In this document: one piece after another, positions 45,867 to 54,027 of the stretch
How positions within the stretch are numbered: the first letter of the stretch is position 1
Layout: the number at the start of each line of letters is the position of its first letter
Source: Amycolatopsis taiwanensis DSM 45107
Lineage (GTDB): Bacteria; Actinomycetota; Actinomycetes; Mycobacteriales; Pseudonocardiaceae
NCBI RefSeq assembly: GCF_000519205.1
Contig: NZ_JAFB01000009.1
Span: 115,702 to 179,701 of the forward strand
Length of the DNA: 64,000 nt
Direction of reading: 5' to 3'
Notes under the pieces: model-generated
Told to the model about the DNA's origin: nothing
What the model saw: the letters and a program-made list of their open reading frames with translations, nothing else
Database searches by the model: none
Translations under genes and position numbers: made by a program

Positions 45867-46471
45867 AAGACGATTTCGTCTTTGTGGACGAGTTCGTACC
45901 CGGCATACGCTGGGATGCCAAGTATGCCACCTGGGACAACTTTACCGGTAAGCCCGTGGACGGATACGTGGCAAACAGAATTGTCGGCACGAGGGCCTTG
46001 TGCGCGGCCCTGGAGAGAGCGCAAGAAAAGGCCGCGTCCCTTGGCTTCGGCTTGCTTCTTTGGGATGGGTATCGTCCGCAACGCGCCGTGGATTGTTTTG
46101 TGCGCTGGTCGGAACAGCCGGAGGACGGCCGGACGAAGCGGCGACACTACCCGAATATCGACAGACCCGAGATGTTTGAAAAGGGATATGTCGCCGCCAG
46201 GTCGGGCCACAGCCGGGGCAGCACCGTCGACTTGGCGCTCTACCAATTGGCCACCGGTGAACTTGCCCCCATGGGCGGTGCCCATGATCTAATGGATCCA
46301 ATCTCGCATCATGGTGCGCGAGGAATCACGGCAGTCGAATCGAGAAACCGGCAACACCTTTGCTCCATCATGGAGGACTGCGGTTTTGTCCGGTACGACT
46401 ACGAGTGGTGGCATTACACATTGAGTGACGAACCCTATCCGGACACGTATTTTGATTTTCCGATCAAATAG
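45863..46471 (+). CDS. vanX: D-Ala-D-Ala dipeptidase VanX
   Basis: 202 residues, start ATG 45863 overlapping the vanA stop (ATGA). Zinc dipeptidase that removes host D-Ala-D-Ala so D-Ala-D-Lac precursors dominate. The zinc ligands are all present at the standard positions: H116 and D123 in GHSRGSTVD, H184 in EWWHYT, with catalytic E181. The family Arg is in LLWDGYRPQRAV. Complete and apparently functional. Confidence 0.97.
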   Translation: MKDDFVFVDEFVPGIRWDAKYATWDNFTGKPVDGYVANRIVGTRALCAALERAQEKAASLGFGLLLWDGYRPQRAVDCFVRWSEQPEDGRTKRRHYPNIDRPEMFEKGYVAARSGHSRGSTVDLALYQLATGELAPMGGAHDLMDPISHHGARGITAVESRNRQHLCSIMEDCGFVRYDYEWWHYTLSDEPYPDTYFDFPIK

Positions 46472-46498
46472 TCGAGCCGGCCGGAGACAGGAAAGGGA

Positions 46499-46600
46499 AT
46501 GTCGCGTCAGGAATCCGTTTCGACTGGCGTCTTCAGTGTGGACACGGTCATCGCGAGCGTGCTGACCTCCTTCGCCCTACCACGACGGGGGCAGGCGTGA
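46499..46600 (+). CDS. 33-residue ORF coupled to the murG paralog
   Basis: ATG 46499 has a good GGAAAGGG just upstream. The frame encodes MSRQESVSTGVFSVDTVIAS and a short hydrophobic end, and its TGA (46598-46600) overlaps the GTG start of the next gene. It could be a coupling leader peptide or the stub of a truncated gene. No family was recognised. Confidence 0.4.
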   Translation: MSRQESVSTGVFSVDTVIASVLTSFALPRRGQA

Positions 46601-47706
46601 CGGCACCACGCATCGTCGTCGCCGGCGGCCATTCGGCCGGGCACATCGAGCCCACGATGAACTTCGCCGACGCGCTGCGCCGGCTGGAGCCCACGGCGGA
46701 GATCACCGCCCTCGGCACCGTCCGCGGCCTGGACACCACGCTCATCCCCGCCCGCGGCTACCCGCTGGAACTCATCCCGCCGGTGCCGCTGCCGCGCAAA
46801 CTGAACCGGGCCCTGCTGCAAACGCCGAGCAGGCTGCGCGACTCGGTGCGAGCAGCCAGCGCGGTGCTCGACCGGGTGCGAGCCGAGGTCGTGGTGGGCT
46901 TCGGCGGCCACGTGGCCGTGCCGGCCTACCTCGCCGCCCACCGGCAGGGCCGGCTGATCGTCGTCCACGAAGCGAACGCCCGGCCCGGAGTGGCCAACCG
47001 GCTGGCGGCCCGGATGACGACGCACGTGTTCACCGCCGCGCCGAGTGTCCGGATGGCTCATGCCACCGCCATCGGGATCCCGCTGCGGCCGGCGATCACC
47101 GGACTCGACCGCGCCGCGCTGCGCGAGGCCGCTCGGCAGCGGTTCGGCCTGCGACCCGACGGGCCGGTACTGATGGTCACCGGCGGTTCGCAGGGCGCCC
47201 GGGCGATCAACGCGGCGGTGTCCGGCGCGGCAGCGGCGTTACGGGTGGCCGGCGTGCAGGTCCTGCACATCACCGGGCCGCGGCGCGTGGTCGAGGTGCC
47301 GGAGGGCGGCCCCGCCGACCCGCCCTACGTCGTCATCCCCTACGTCGACGAGATGCAGTACGCCTACGCCGCGGCCGACTTCGTGATCTGCCGCTCGGGG
47401 GCGATGACATGCGCCGAACTGGCCGCTGTCGGCCTGCCGGCCGCGTACGTTCCGCTGCCGCTGCGCGGCGGTGAGCAGCGGCTGAACGCCGAGCCGGTCG
47501 TCGCGGCCGGCGGGGCGCTGCTCGTCGACGACGCCGACCTCGACCCGACCTGGATCGAGACCACCCTGATCCCGGTGCTCACCGATCCCGAGCGGATCGC
47601 GGCGATGTCGGCCCACGCGTCGGCGGCAGGCGCACCTGACGCCGACGTCATCCTGGCCCGGCACGTGCTCACCGCGGTCGCTGAGCGGCGCAGGTTCGCC
47701 TCATGA
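46597..47706 (+). CDS. MurG-like N-acetylglucosaminyltransferase (resistance-island paralog)
   Basis: 369 residues from GTG 46597. GT28 family: the N-terminal glycine-rich loop GGHSAGHIEPTM corresponds to the MurG GGTGGHxxPA loop, GFGGHVAVPAYLAA and VHEANARPGVANR follow, and the C-terminal donor site reads GGSQGARAIN, CRSGAMTCAELAAVGLPAAYVPLP and EQRLNAEPV. MurG adds GlcNAc to lipid I to give lipid II on the inner membrane face. The house-keeping copy normally sits in the dcw cluster, so this one probably serves D-Ala-D-Lac precursors. It is much richer in GC than vanHAX, so it was probably joined to the operon separately. Confidence 0.85.
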   Translation: MTAPRIVVAGGHSAGHIEPTMNFADALRRLEPTAEITALGTVRGLDTTLIPARGYPLELIPPVPLPRKLNRALLQTPSRLRDSVRAASAVLDRVRAEVVVGFGGHVAVPAYLAAHRQGRLIVVHEANARPGVANRLAARMTTHVFTAAPSVRMAHATAIGIPLRPAITGLDRAALREAARQRFGLRPDGPVLMVTGGSQGARAINAAVSGAAAALRVAGVQVLHITGPRRVVEVPEGGPADPPYVVIPYVDEMQYAYAAADFVICRSGAMTCAELAAVGLPAAYVPLPLRGGEQRLNAEPVVAAGGALLVDDADLDPTWIETTLIPVLTDPERIAAMSAHASAAGAPDADVILARHVLTAVAERRRFAS

Positions 47707-47868
47707 GGACTGGGGTGAGTCACATTTTCTGTTCGACGAAAGAGTTGGAAGCACCCAGCCGGGGATGTCTTCGGAGGGAGGTCACCAGCGCGGACCGACG
47801 GCCGGACGCGCACAGGGTTCTACCAACGCCGCGGGTACACCGGCCAAACAGGAATATCGTCCCGCTTC

Positions 47869-48969
47869 CTACGGGACCTGCCCGCCGCGCGGTGACGCGG
47901 CGGGCAGTTGCACCGTGACGCGGAGCCCGCCGGCGGGGCAGGGAGTGAGGGTGAGGGCTCCATCGTGTGCCTGGGTGATGCTTTTGACGATGGCCAGGCC
48001 GAGGCCGACACCTGCGTGGTCGGTGCGTATGCGCCTGGTGCCGCGCTGAAACGGCTCGACAAGCGTGGAAACCAGATGGGGGCTGAGCTTCTCGCCGGTG
48101 TTCTCGACCGTGAGCACCACGCTCCCAGGGTGAACGCTGGTCGTGACCCACACGGTGCCCTGTTCGGGCAGGTTGTGGACGATCGCGTTGTGGACGAGGT
48201 TCGTGGTCAGCTGCTGCAGGAGCGCGTGTGAGCCGATGGTGGGTGCCATGTCGCCGGAGGTCTTGATGGTGACACCGCGTTTTTCTGCGAGGGGGAGGAG
48301 CGTTTCGGTGGCTTCTTCCGCCATGAGGGACAGGTCGACATGTTCTCGGGTGAAGGAACGTTGGTCGGCGCGGCTGAGCAGGAGCAATGCTTCGGTGAGG
48401 TTGATCGCTCGGGTGTTGACGGCGTGGAGGAGGGCGACGAGTTCGCCGGTGTCGCGGTTGGGATCGTTGCGGGCCACGTCGAGAAGTGTCTGCGTGATCG
48501 CCAGTGGGGTGCGCAGTTCGTGGGAGGCGTTGGCCGCGAATCTCTGCTGTTCGGCGGCGTGTGCTTCGAGCTGTGCGAGCATGGTGTCGAAGGCGTCGGC
48601 GAGTTCGCGGAACTCGTCTTGGCGGCCCGGTAGCCGGATTCGGTGGGAGAGTGATCCGTTCGCGGCCAGGCGGGTGGCGTCCGTGATGCGCGTCAGCGGG
48701 GAGAGCATGCCCCCGGCGAGAATCCACCCTCCCACGAGACCGAACACCAGCAGGAACGCCATCGCTGCGGCTGCCTTCGGAGCGAAGGCGCGCAAGAGGT
48801 CGTACCGGCTGGGAACACGAAGGCTATAGCCGACGAGCGGACCGCTGGGCACATAACGCAGCAGGAAGTACCACACGACCGCGAGTAGCAAGGCACCTGC
48901 GAGCATGAGGAATCCGGCGTAGCTAAGGGTGAGTTTGAGGCGAACGCTCAAGCCTGGGGCTCTATCCAC
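47869..48969 (-). CDS. vanS: Sensor histidine kinase VanS
   Basis: 366 residues from GTG 48969, giving the start MDRAPGLSVRLKL as I recall for S. coelicolor VanS; it overlaps the vanR stop by 8 bp. TM1 is about 12-37, a short external loop about 38-63, TM2 about 64-85, then HAMP, a dimerisation helix with phospho-acceptor H150 in NASHELRTP, and an ATPase domain with N-box NLVHNAIVHN and G-box GVGLGLAIVK. It senses the glycopeptide and controls VanR phosphorylation. It is convergent with the vanHAX-murG operon. Confidence 0.95.
   Translation of the reverse strand: MDRAPGLSVRLKLTLSYAGFLMLAGALLLAVVWYFLLRYVPSGPLVGYSLRVPSRYDLLRAFAPKAAAAMAFLLVFGLVGGWILAGGMLSPLTRITDATRLAANGSLSHRIRLPGRQDEFRELADAFDTMLAQLEAHAAEQQRFAANASHELRTPLAITQTLLDVARNDPNRDTGELVALLHAVNTRAINLTEALLLLSRADQRSFTREHVDLSLMAEEATETLLPLAEKRGVTIKTSGDMAPTIGSHALLQQLTTNLVHNAIVHNLPEQGTVWVTTSVHPGSVVLTVENTGEKLSPHLVSTLVEPFQRGTRRIRTDHAGVGLGLAIVKSITQAHDGALTLTPCPAGGLRVTVQLPAASPRGGQVP
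47878..47907. terminator. Strong hairpin between convergent van operons
   Basis: CTGCCCGCCGCG (47878-47889) and CGCGGCGGGCAG (47896-47907) pair perfectly over 12 bp with a 6-nt loop. It overlaps the last codons of vanS and follows the murG paralog, so it could stop transcripts from both sides. There is no U-tract, as is common in high-GC genomes. Confidence 0.45.
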
Positions 48970-49657
48970 GGTCGCCGCTCTCACGCTCGGTGCCGGGTGC
49001 TGTGTGAATGCGGTAGCCGACGCCGGGGACGGTGGCGATGATCCAGGGTTCGCCGAGCCGTTTGCGCAGGGCGGAGACCGTGATGCGCACGGCGTTGGTG
49101 AACGGGTCGGCGTTCTCGTCCCACGCCCGTTCCAGCAACTCTTCGGCGCTGATCACACCGCCTTCGGCGGCGACGAGGACTTCGAGCACGGCGAACTGCT
49201 TGCGGGTGAGCGCGACGTAGCGTCCGTCGCGGTAGACCTCGCGGCGGAACGGGTCCAGACGCAGGCCTGCGATCTCTCGCACGGGTGGCCGGTGGTGGGC
49301 GCGTCTGCGGTCGAGTGCCCTGAGACGGAGTACGAGTTCCCGGAGGGCGAACGGTTTGGTGAGGTAGTCGTCGGCGCCGAGCTCGAACCCGGAAGCCTTG
49401 TCGTCGATCCGGTCGGCGGCGGTGAGGATGAGGATCGGCATGCCGCTGCCGGAGGCGACGATGCGTTTGGCGATCTCGTCGCCGGAGGGCCCGGGAATGT
49501 CGCGGTCGAGGACAGCGATGTCGTAGGCGTTGATGCTCAGCAGTTCCAGAGCGGTGTCGCCGTCACCGGCGATATCGGCCGCGATCGCTTCCAGGCGCAG
49601 GCCATCGCGGATCGCCTCTGCCATGTAGGGCTCGTCCTCGACGACCAACACACGCAT
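48962..49657 (-). CDS. vanR: Response regulator VanR
   Basis: 231 residues. The receiver domain has acidic pocket E7-D8, phospho-acceptor D51 in VLDRDIPG, T in LTAAD and K in LTKPF; the C-terminal OmpR-type winged helix has VYRDGRYVALTRKQFAVLEVL and TNAVRITVSALRKRLG. It activates van promoters when phosphorylated by VanS. Very close to the S. coelicolor VanR as I know it. It lies next to the second promoter block at 49662. Confidence 0.96.
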   Translation of the reverse strand: MRVLVVEDEPYMAEAIRDGLRLEAIAADIAGDGDTALELLSINAYDIAVLDRDIPGPSGDEIAKRIVASGSGMPILILTAADRIDDKASGFELGADDYLTKPFALRELVLRLRALDRRRAHHRPPVREIAGLRLDPFRREVYRDGRYVALTRKQFAVLEVLVAAEGGVISAEELLERAWDENADPFTNAVRITVSALRKRLGEPWIIATVPGVGYRIHTAPGTERESGDRG

Positions 49658-49661
49658 GCCC

Positions 49662-49748
49662 CGATGCTACGAGCCGGCCGATATCGTCGGCATATCAAAA
49701 ACCTCATATGTGCTGGCAAACACCACGCTGCCTCGACGGAGGCAATGC
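49662..49748. promoter_or_regulatory. Second van promoter block, beside vanR
   Basis: It matches the block before vanH over about 85 bp in the same (+) orientation: CGATGCTAC, TCGTCGGCATATC (49684-49696), GCATAT/TCATAT 14 bp apart (49690, 49704), GGCAAACACCACGCTGCCT. It begins 5 bp before the vanR start, on the other strand. In (+) direction it leads to a GGAGG and ATG at 49745 that opens only a short unknown frame, so it may once have driven another van gene; it can also serve divergent vanRS. Confidence 0.6.
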
Positions 49749-49845
49749 GGAGGAGATCGGCGGCGGGGGCGTCAACGGTATCGAACGACACCGAATTTCA
49801 CTTAACGACAGCATTTTCCTGGGATTTGGTCGTCTCTGCCGGCGG

Positions 49846-49968
49846 AAGGGCCTGGACCACTACCAAGTCCGCCGTTATGGCGCCTGGTACCGGCACACCA
49901 CCCTCGCCATGCTCGCCCACACCTACCTCGCCGTGACCGCCCCAACAGCCAGGCGGTTGGGGGCATAG
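49846..49968 (+). pseudogene. C-terminal remnant of an IS701-like transposase
   Basis: It reads KGLDHYQVRRYGAWYRHTTL, AMLAHTYLAVTA, the end of DDE transposases of the IS701 type (GLDxxQVRRxxxWYRHxTLAMLAHAYL). No catalytic core or inverted repeats are left. It lies directly behind the second van promoter block, suggesting an insertion replaced what that promoter drove. The rest of the 49749-50032 gap shows nothing else. Confidence 0.7.
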
Positions 49969-50032
49969 CGCCCGAATGTGTAACACCTGACCGGGTGCCT
50001 CCGACTGCACATCGTAACCACGGGAGGCCAAC

Positions 50033-50167
50033 TTGAAGAAGACCGCCGCAGCCATTGCCCTGGCGCTCGCCGCCGCCTACTGGATCCTCCGGCTGCGAGC
50101 CGCAGACGAGGGCGTGCAGTGGATGCAGCAGCAGCGTGCCGCGCACGACCCGCTCCACAGGAAGTAG
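50033..50167 (+). CDS. 44-residue putative membrane peptide
   Basis: TTG start with GGGAGG (50022-50027) 5 bases upstream. It encodes KKTAAAIALALAAAYWILRL, a single N-terminal hydrophobic helix with a positive start, then a polar tail rich in Gln and charged residues (WMQQQRAAHDPLHRK). Short, but the ribosome site and the helix make it believable. The family is unknown. Confidence 0.5.
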   Translation: MKKTAAAIALALAAAYWILRLRAADEGVQWMQQQRAAHDPLHRK

Positions 50168-50333
50168 CACCTCGACCCGCGGTACCCGCCCGCCGGGCCG
50201 TAGGGGCACCGCGATGGCCGACGCGGCATGAGTTACCGGCCGACTTTCTTAAGCGGGTAGTAACGCTTTGACCCGTATGGGTGATACGTGCAATAACACG
50301 CTGTGCGCCACTTTGCTCACGAAGGGAACATCC

Positions 50334-52979
50334 ATGCCCGTTTTGCTGGGGGGCACCGGTCACCCGACGCTGGACCGGGCCAGCCGGATGGTCGCGGACA
50401 GGTCCTGTTCGGTGCTTTCACTGGATGTGTTCGACACGATCCTCTGGCGCAGGACACCGCGACCGACCGACCTCTTCGCCCTGTTGGGCGCCCGTCTCCA
50501 GCGCGACGGCATTTCCCCTGAGTGGATGACCCCAGCCGGATTCCGCCTGGCTCGAATCGATGCGGAGCGGGCAGCTCGGCGCAGGCCTGAATCGTTGGGC
50601 AACGAGGTCTCGCTGTTCGACATCTGGCAGCGCATGCCCTTGCCGATCTTCGCCGCTTCCCCGGCTGAACTCGTGCAGGCGGAAGTGGAGATGGAACGAG
50701 CTTTCACCGTCCCCGACCTTGATATTGCGGATCTGATCGATCTCGCGCACCGCAGTGGTGTTCCGATCGCGCTGGTCTCGGACACCTACTTCACCGAAGA
50801 ACAGCTTGCCTACCTGCTCGATCGGCCCGAGCTCCCCGGCCTGCGCGGCGCCCGTGTGTTCCGTTCGCACCAGCACGGCCTGGACAAGGCCTCCGGACTG
50901 TGGGAAATCGTGCTCGACCAGCTCGGCTGCCGCCCCGAACAGCTCCTGCACGTCGGCGACAATCCGGTGGCCGACCACGAGGTACCTGGTGAACTCGGCA
51001 TTCGCACGGTGCACTACGAGCGCGGTGACGAGACTTTCACCGAAATACTCGACCGGGAACGGGAACCGATCGACATCGATGATCCGCTCGGTGAACACCT
51101 CGACCCTGAACAGGGTGACTTCGGCCTGACGAGCCTGCGCGCGAAGATTCTCCAGCGGGCGGACCCCTCCGCGCTGACCAGTGTCCGCACGGCGTGGCGG
51201 TTCGGGGCGGCGGTCTTCGGGCCGGTGCTGACCGGATTCGCCGAATGGGTCGCGCAGCGCGCCCACGACGCGGGCATCCCGGTGCTCTGGTGCCCCATGC
51301 GCGAGGGAACGCTACTGTCCGCGCTGGTCAACAACGCGGCGCAGAGCCGTGGCTGGAAGGTGGAGGCCAAACCGATCTGGCTCTCCCGCCACGTCACCTC
51401 CATTGCGGCGCTGGATCCCGCGGATCTCGACTCCCTGCGCACCTTCGTGTGGCAGCGCTACCAGCTCACCGTGCGACAGTTGCTGACCGTGCTGCACCTG
51501 CGTCCGGGCGACGTGCCCGTGCTGGGCGAGTTGCTGGACACGGTGCTCGACAACGAACGCACGATCGACACCGTCTGCGCGGCCCTCACCGAGACCGCGC
51601 ACCTGAAGAACCGCCTGACGGTCACGGTGACGATGATGCGCGACCGGCTGCTCCGTGAACTACGTCGCGCCGGAGCACTGGCTGACCGCGAACTCGCGCT
51701 CGTCGACGTCGGCTGGGGCGGCACGATCCAGCACTATCTGGCGCAGGTCCTGCGCGTGGCGAACGTGGACGTCACGCCCACCGGCTACTACCTCGCGACC
51801 GACCGTCGCTCCGCGCGCGTCTACCAGGCCGGACTCCGCATCGAGGGCTACCTGAGCCAGGCCGGGCATCCGCACGAGATCGCGGCCACCCTGAGCCGGA
51901 GCCCGGAAGCGCTCGAGCAGGCGGTCAACGATCTTTGCGGATCACTGCTCGACTTCACCGAGGACGGCTCTCCCGTGCTGGGGCCGGCGCCGGACTCCGA
52001 CGGCCAAAAGCTGGAGCGCACCGCCGCGCAGGAAGGAATCCTTGCGTTTCAGGCGGAATGGAACCGCTACGTCACGGCACATGAGGGCAGTTGGCCTGAA
52101 CTCACTGGCGAGGCGAGGCACCGGCTGGGCAACATTCTCGTCTCCGCGCTGAAGGCCCCTGGCTCGGAGGAGGCGGCGGTCTTCGGGAACTGGGGACACG
52201 AGGACAACTTCGGCTCCGCCGCGATCACCCGTGTCATCCCCGAGGACCTCACGCCCGCTGTTCCCTACCTCTCGCCGAACGATCTCGACGACCTCAGCAT
52301 GCGGGACGCCTTCTGGCCGGCTCTGCTCGCCGCGTCCGATGCCACGCTCGGGACCGCGGCCCGTGCCCTGGCGTACGGCCAGATCGATCCGCGCGTGTTC
52401 GAGCCGTCCGGCGACCCTTTCCAGACTCGGCTGGCCTTCCGTACGGCCGACGGTGCATGGCACGACGGCCCGGCCCGCCGGGTCCGTATCAACCACAACG
52501 GCCTGTCCTTCGCCAGGCTCGATTTCCGTTCCGCCGGCGGCGATGTCACCGACATCTCGCTGGCGATCCCGGGCAGGCCCGCGCTCGTGCGCGTGGACTG
52601 GATCGAAGTCAAGGTGTTCGCGGGCGGCCAGAGCACGCCGCACGTGGTGCGCTGGGACCAGCCGGACGACTTCGCCGGGCTCATCCACGCCGCCTGCCGC
52701 TGGCTCGGCGGCAATATGATCGAGTTCGAAGTGGACGAATCGGCGATCTGGCTGCCGGTGGCGAGCCGGGTGGGCCAGCCGGTGAGTTCCGGACAAGTCA
52801 CCGTCGCGTTCGCCATGCTGCCCAAGTCCAGGACCGGCATGGGGGGCCGGTTGCCCGCGGCCTCCCGCCTCGTCCGCGTGTCGAGCCGGGCCCGCGAGGA
52901 GTACAAGGCCCGTGGTCCGGCCGGCCTGGCCGCCGCGATGGCCCGGATCGCCGTCCGCCAACTGAGGAACAGCCGATGA
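50334..52979 (+). CDS. HAD-superfamily protein, likely surface-glycan related
   Basis: 881 residues. ATG 50334 has GAAGGGA 6 bases upstream; an upstream in-frame start at 50268 lacks one. HAD motifs: SLDVFDTILWRR near residue 31, IALVSDTYF, and LLHVGDNPVADHEVPGELGI. Residues ~300-560 form a second region (LWCPMREGTLLSALVNNA, LVDVGWGGTIQHYL) seen in HAD-like proteins of polysaccharide clusters. The C-terminal ~200 residues are beta-rich and unassigned. Its stop overlaps the next start (ATGA), forming a three-gene operon with a methyltransferase-like protein and a membrane protein. Confidence 0.8.
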   Translation: MPVLLGGTGHPTLDRASRMVADRSCSVLSLDVFDTILWRRTPRPTDLFALLGARLQRDGISPEWMTPAGFRLARIDAERAARRRPESLGNEVSLFDIWQRMPLPIFAASPAELVQAEVEMERAFTVPDLDIADLIDLAHRSGVPIALVSDTYFTEEQLAYLLDRPELPGLRGARVFRSHQHGLDKASGLWEIVLDQLGCRPEQLLHVGDNPVADHEVPGELGIRTVHYERGDETFTEILDREREPIDIDDPLGEHLDPEQGDFGLTSLRAKILQRADPSALTSVRTAWRFGAAVFGPVLTGFAEWVAQRAHDAGIPVLWCPMREGTLLSALVNNAAQSRGWKVEAKPIWLSRHVTSIAALDPADLDSLRTFVWQRYQLTVRQLLTVLHLRPGDVPVLGELLDTVLDNERTIDTVCAALTETAHLKNRLTVTVTMMRDRLLRELRRAGALADRELALVDVGWGGTIQHYLAQVLRVANVDVTPTGYYLATDRRSARVYQAGLRIEGYLSQAGHPHEIAATLSRSPEALEQAVNDLCGSLLDFTEDGSPVLGPAPDSDGQKLERTAAQEGILAFQAEWNRYVTAHEGSWPELTGEARHRLGNILVSALKAPGSEEAAVFGNWGHEDNFGSAAITRVIPEDLTPAVPYLSPNDLDDLSMRDAFWPALLAASDATLGTAARALAYGQIDPRVFEPSGDPFQTRLAFRTADGAWHDGPARRVRINHNGLSFARLDFRSAGGDVTDISLAIPGRPALVRVDWIEVKVFAGGQSTPHVVRWDQPDDFAGLIHAACRWLGGNMIEFEVDESAIWLPVASRVGQPVSSGQVTVAFAMLPKSRTGMGGRLPAASRLVRVSSRAREEYKARGPAGLAAAMARIAVRQLRNSR

Positions 52980-54025
52980 ACCCGGCGGCCGCGTTCGGCA
53001 CCCGAGAGGACCCGCACGCGCAGGCCCGATGGGCCCGGCAGCAACCGCTCCTGCTGCATTCGCTGTCGTGTTTCCGCGAGATCTTCGAGCTGATTTACGC
53101 GCACCGCGTGATCTCCACCGTCGTCGAGGTCGGCGCGGAGTCCGGCCAGATGAGCACCTTGTACGCGGAGCTCGGCGCCACCTCGGTGTACTGCGTCGAT
53201 CCCGCTCCCAACCAGACGCTGAGGACAGCCGTCGCCGGGAACGACGCGCTGCACCTCGTCGAGCGGCCGTCCCCGGATGTCCTGCCCGAGTTGCCTCCCG
53301 CGGACCTCTACGTCCTGGACGGCGATCACAACTACGCGACGGTGCGCCCCGAACTGACCTGGGTGCTGGAGCACGCCCCGGACGCCGTGATCGTCCTGCA
53401 CGATCTCCTGTGGCCGTGGTCCCGGCGCGACCTGTACTACGAGCCTTCCCGCCTGACTTCCGAAGACCGTCACCCATCAAGCCCGGACGGTCCGACGATC
53501 TGGCATGACGAACTCACGCCGGCCGGCTTCGTCGGCCTCGGTGCCTTTACTTGCTCCGAGGAAGCGGGTGGGGAACGCAACGGCGTGCTCACCGCTGTGG
53601 AGGACGCGCTGGCGGCGGCAGGCGCGGACTGGTGGCTCGTGCTCGTACCGGCGATCTTCGGGCTCGGTGTCGTGGTCCGGGACGAGGGCGGGTCCCACCC
53701 CCTGCTCGAGGCTCTCCGGCCGTACACCGATTCGAGGCTGCTGGCAATGCTGGAGAACAACCGGCTCGCGCTCTACACCAGGGTCCTGCAACTCCAGTAC
53801 GAGGCGGTGGCGCACGCGGCGGACGCAGACGCGCTCGCGAACACGATCGCCGCCCAGCGCCACGAGCTCGACCGGCTCACCGAGCAGGCCGGCCTCGCGC
53901 AACGTCAGCAGGCCGAAATAGTGCGGCTGAACAAGGAGAACGAGCAACTGAAGAAGGCCATCGCCGAGCGCCCCGCAGGAGCGATCGACCTGCTCAAGAG
54001 CCTCTCAGCTCGGCGACGGAGGTGA
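52976..54025 (+). CDS. Class I SAM-dependent methyltransferase-like protein with coiled-coil tail
   Basis: 349 residues from ATG 52976, overlapping the HAD gene. A Rossmann-type core is visible: STVVEVGAESGQMSTLYAELG (motif I, with GAESG in place of GxGxG), VYCVDPAP, then LYVLDGDHNYATVRPEL and AVIVLHDLLWPW, as in the Methyltransf_24 group found in glycan clusters. The last ~70 residues (TIAAQRHELDRLTEQAG, EIVRLNKENEQLKKAI) form a coiled coil, perhaps for oligomerisation. The substrate is unknown. Confidence 0.8.
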   Translation: MNPAAAFGTREDPHAQARWARQQPLLLHSLSCFREIFELIYAHRVISTVVEVGAESGQMSTLYAELGATSVYCVDPAPNQTLRTAVAGNDALHLVERPSPDVLPELPPADLYVLDGDHNYATVRPELTWVLEHAPDAVIVLHDLLWPWSRRDLYYEPSRLTSEDRHPSSPDGPTIWHDELTPAGFVGLGAFTCSEEAGGERNGVLTAVEDALAAAGADWWLVLVPAIFGLGVVVRDEGGSHPLLEALRPYTDSRLLAMLENNRLALYTRVLQLQYEAVAHAADADALANTIAAQRHELDRLTEQAGLAQRQQAEIVRLNKENEQLKKAIAERPAGAIDLLKSLSARRRR

Positions 54026-54027
54026 CC

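Noticed and set aside
47720-48727. A 335-codon leftward frame overlapping vanS
   Set aside because: It lies in another frame of the same strand as vanS and encodes Arg/Pro/His-rich sequence; the vanS frame has every histidine-kinase box.
48929-49936. A 335-codon rightward frame antisense to vanR
   Set aside because: The vanR frame has all receiver and winged-helix residues. Only the last ~60 codons lie outside it, and these are not recognisable.
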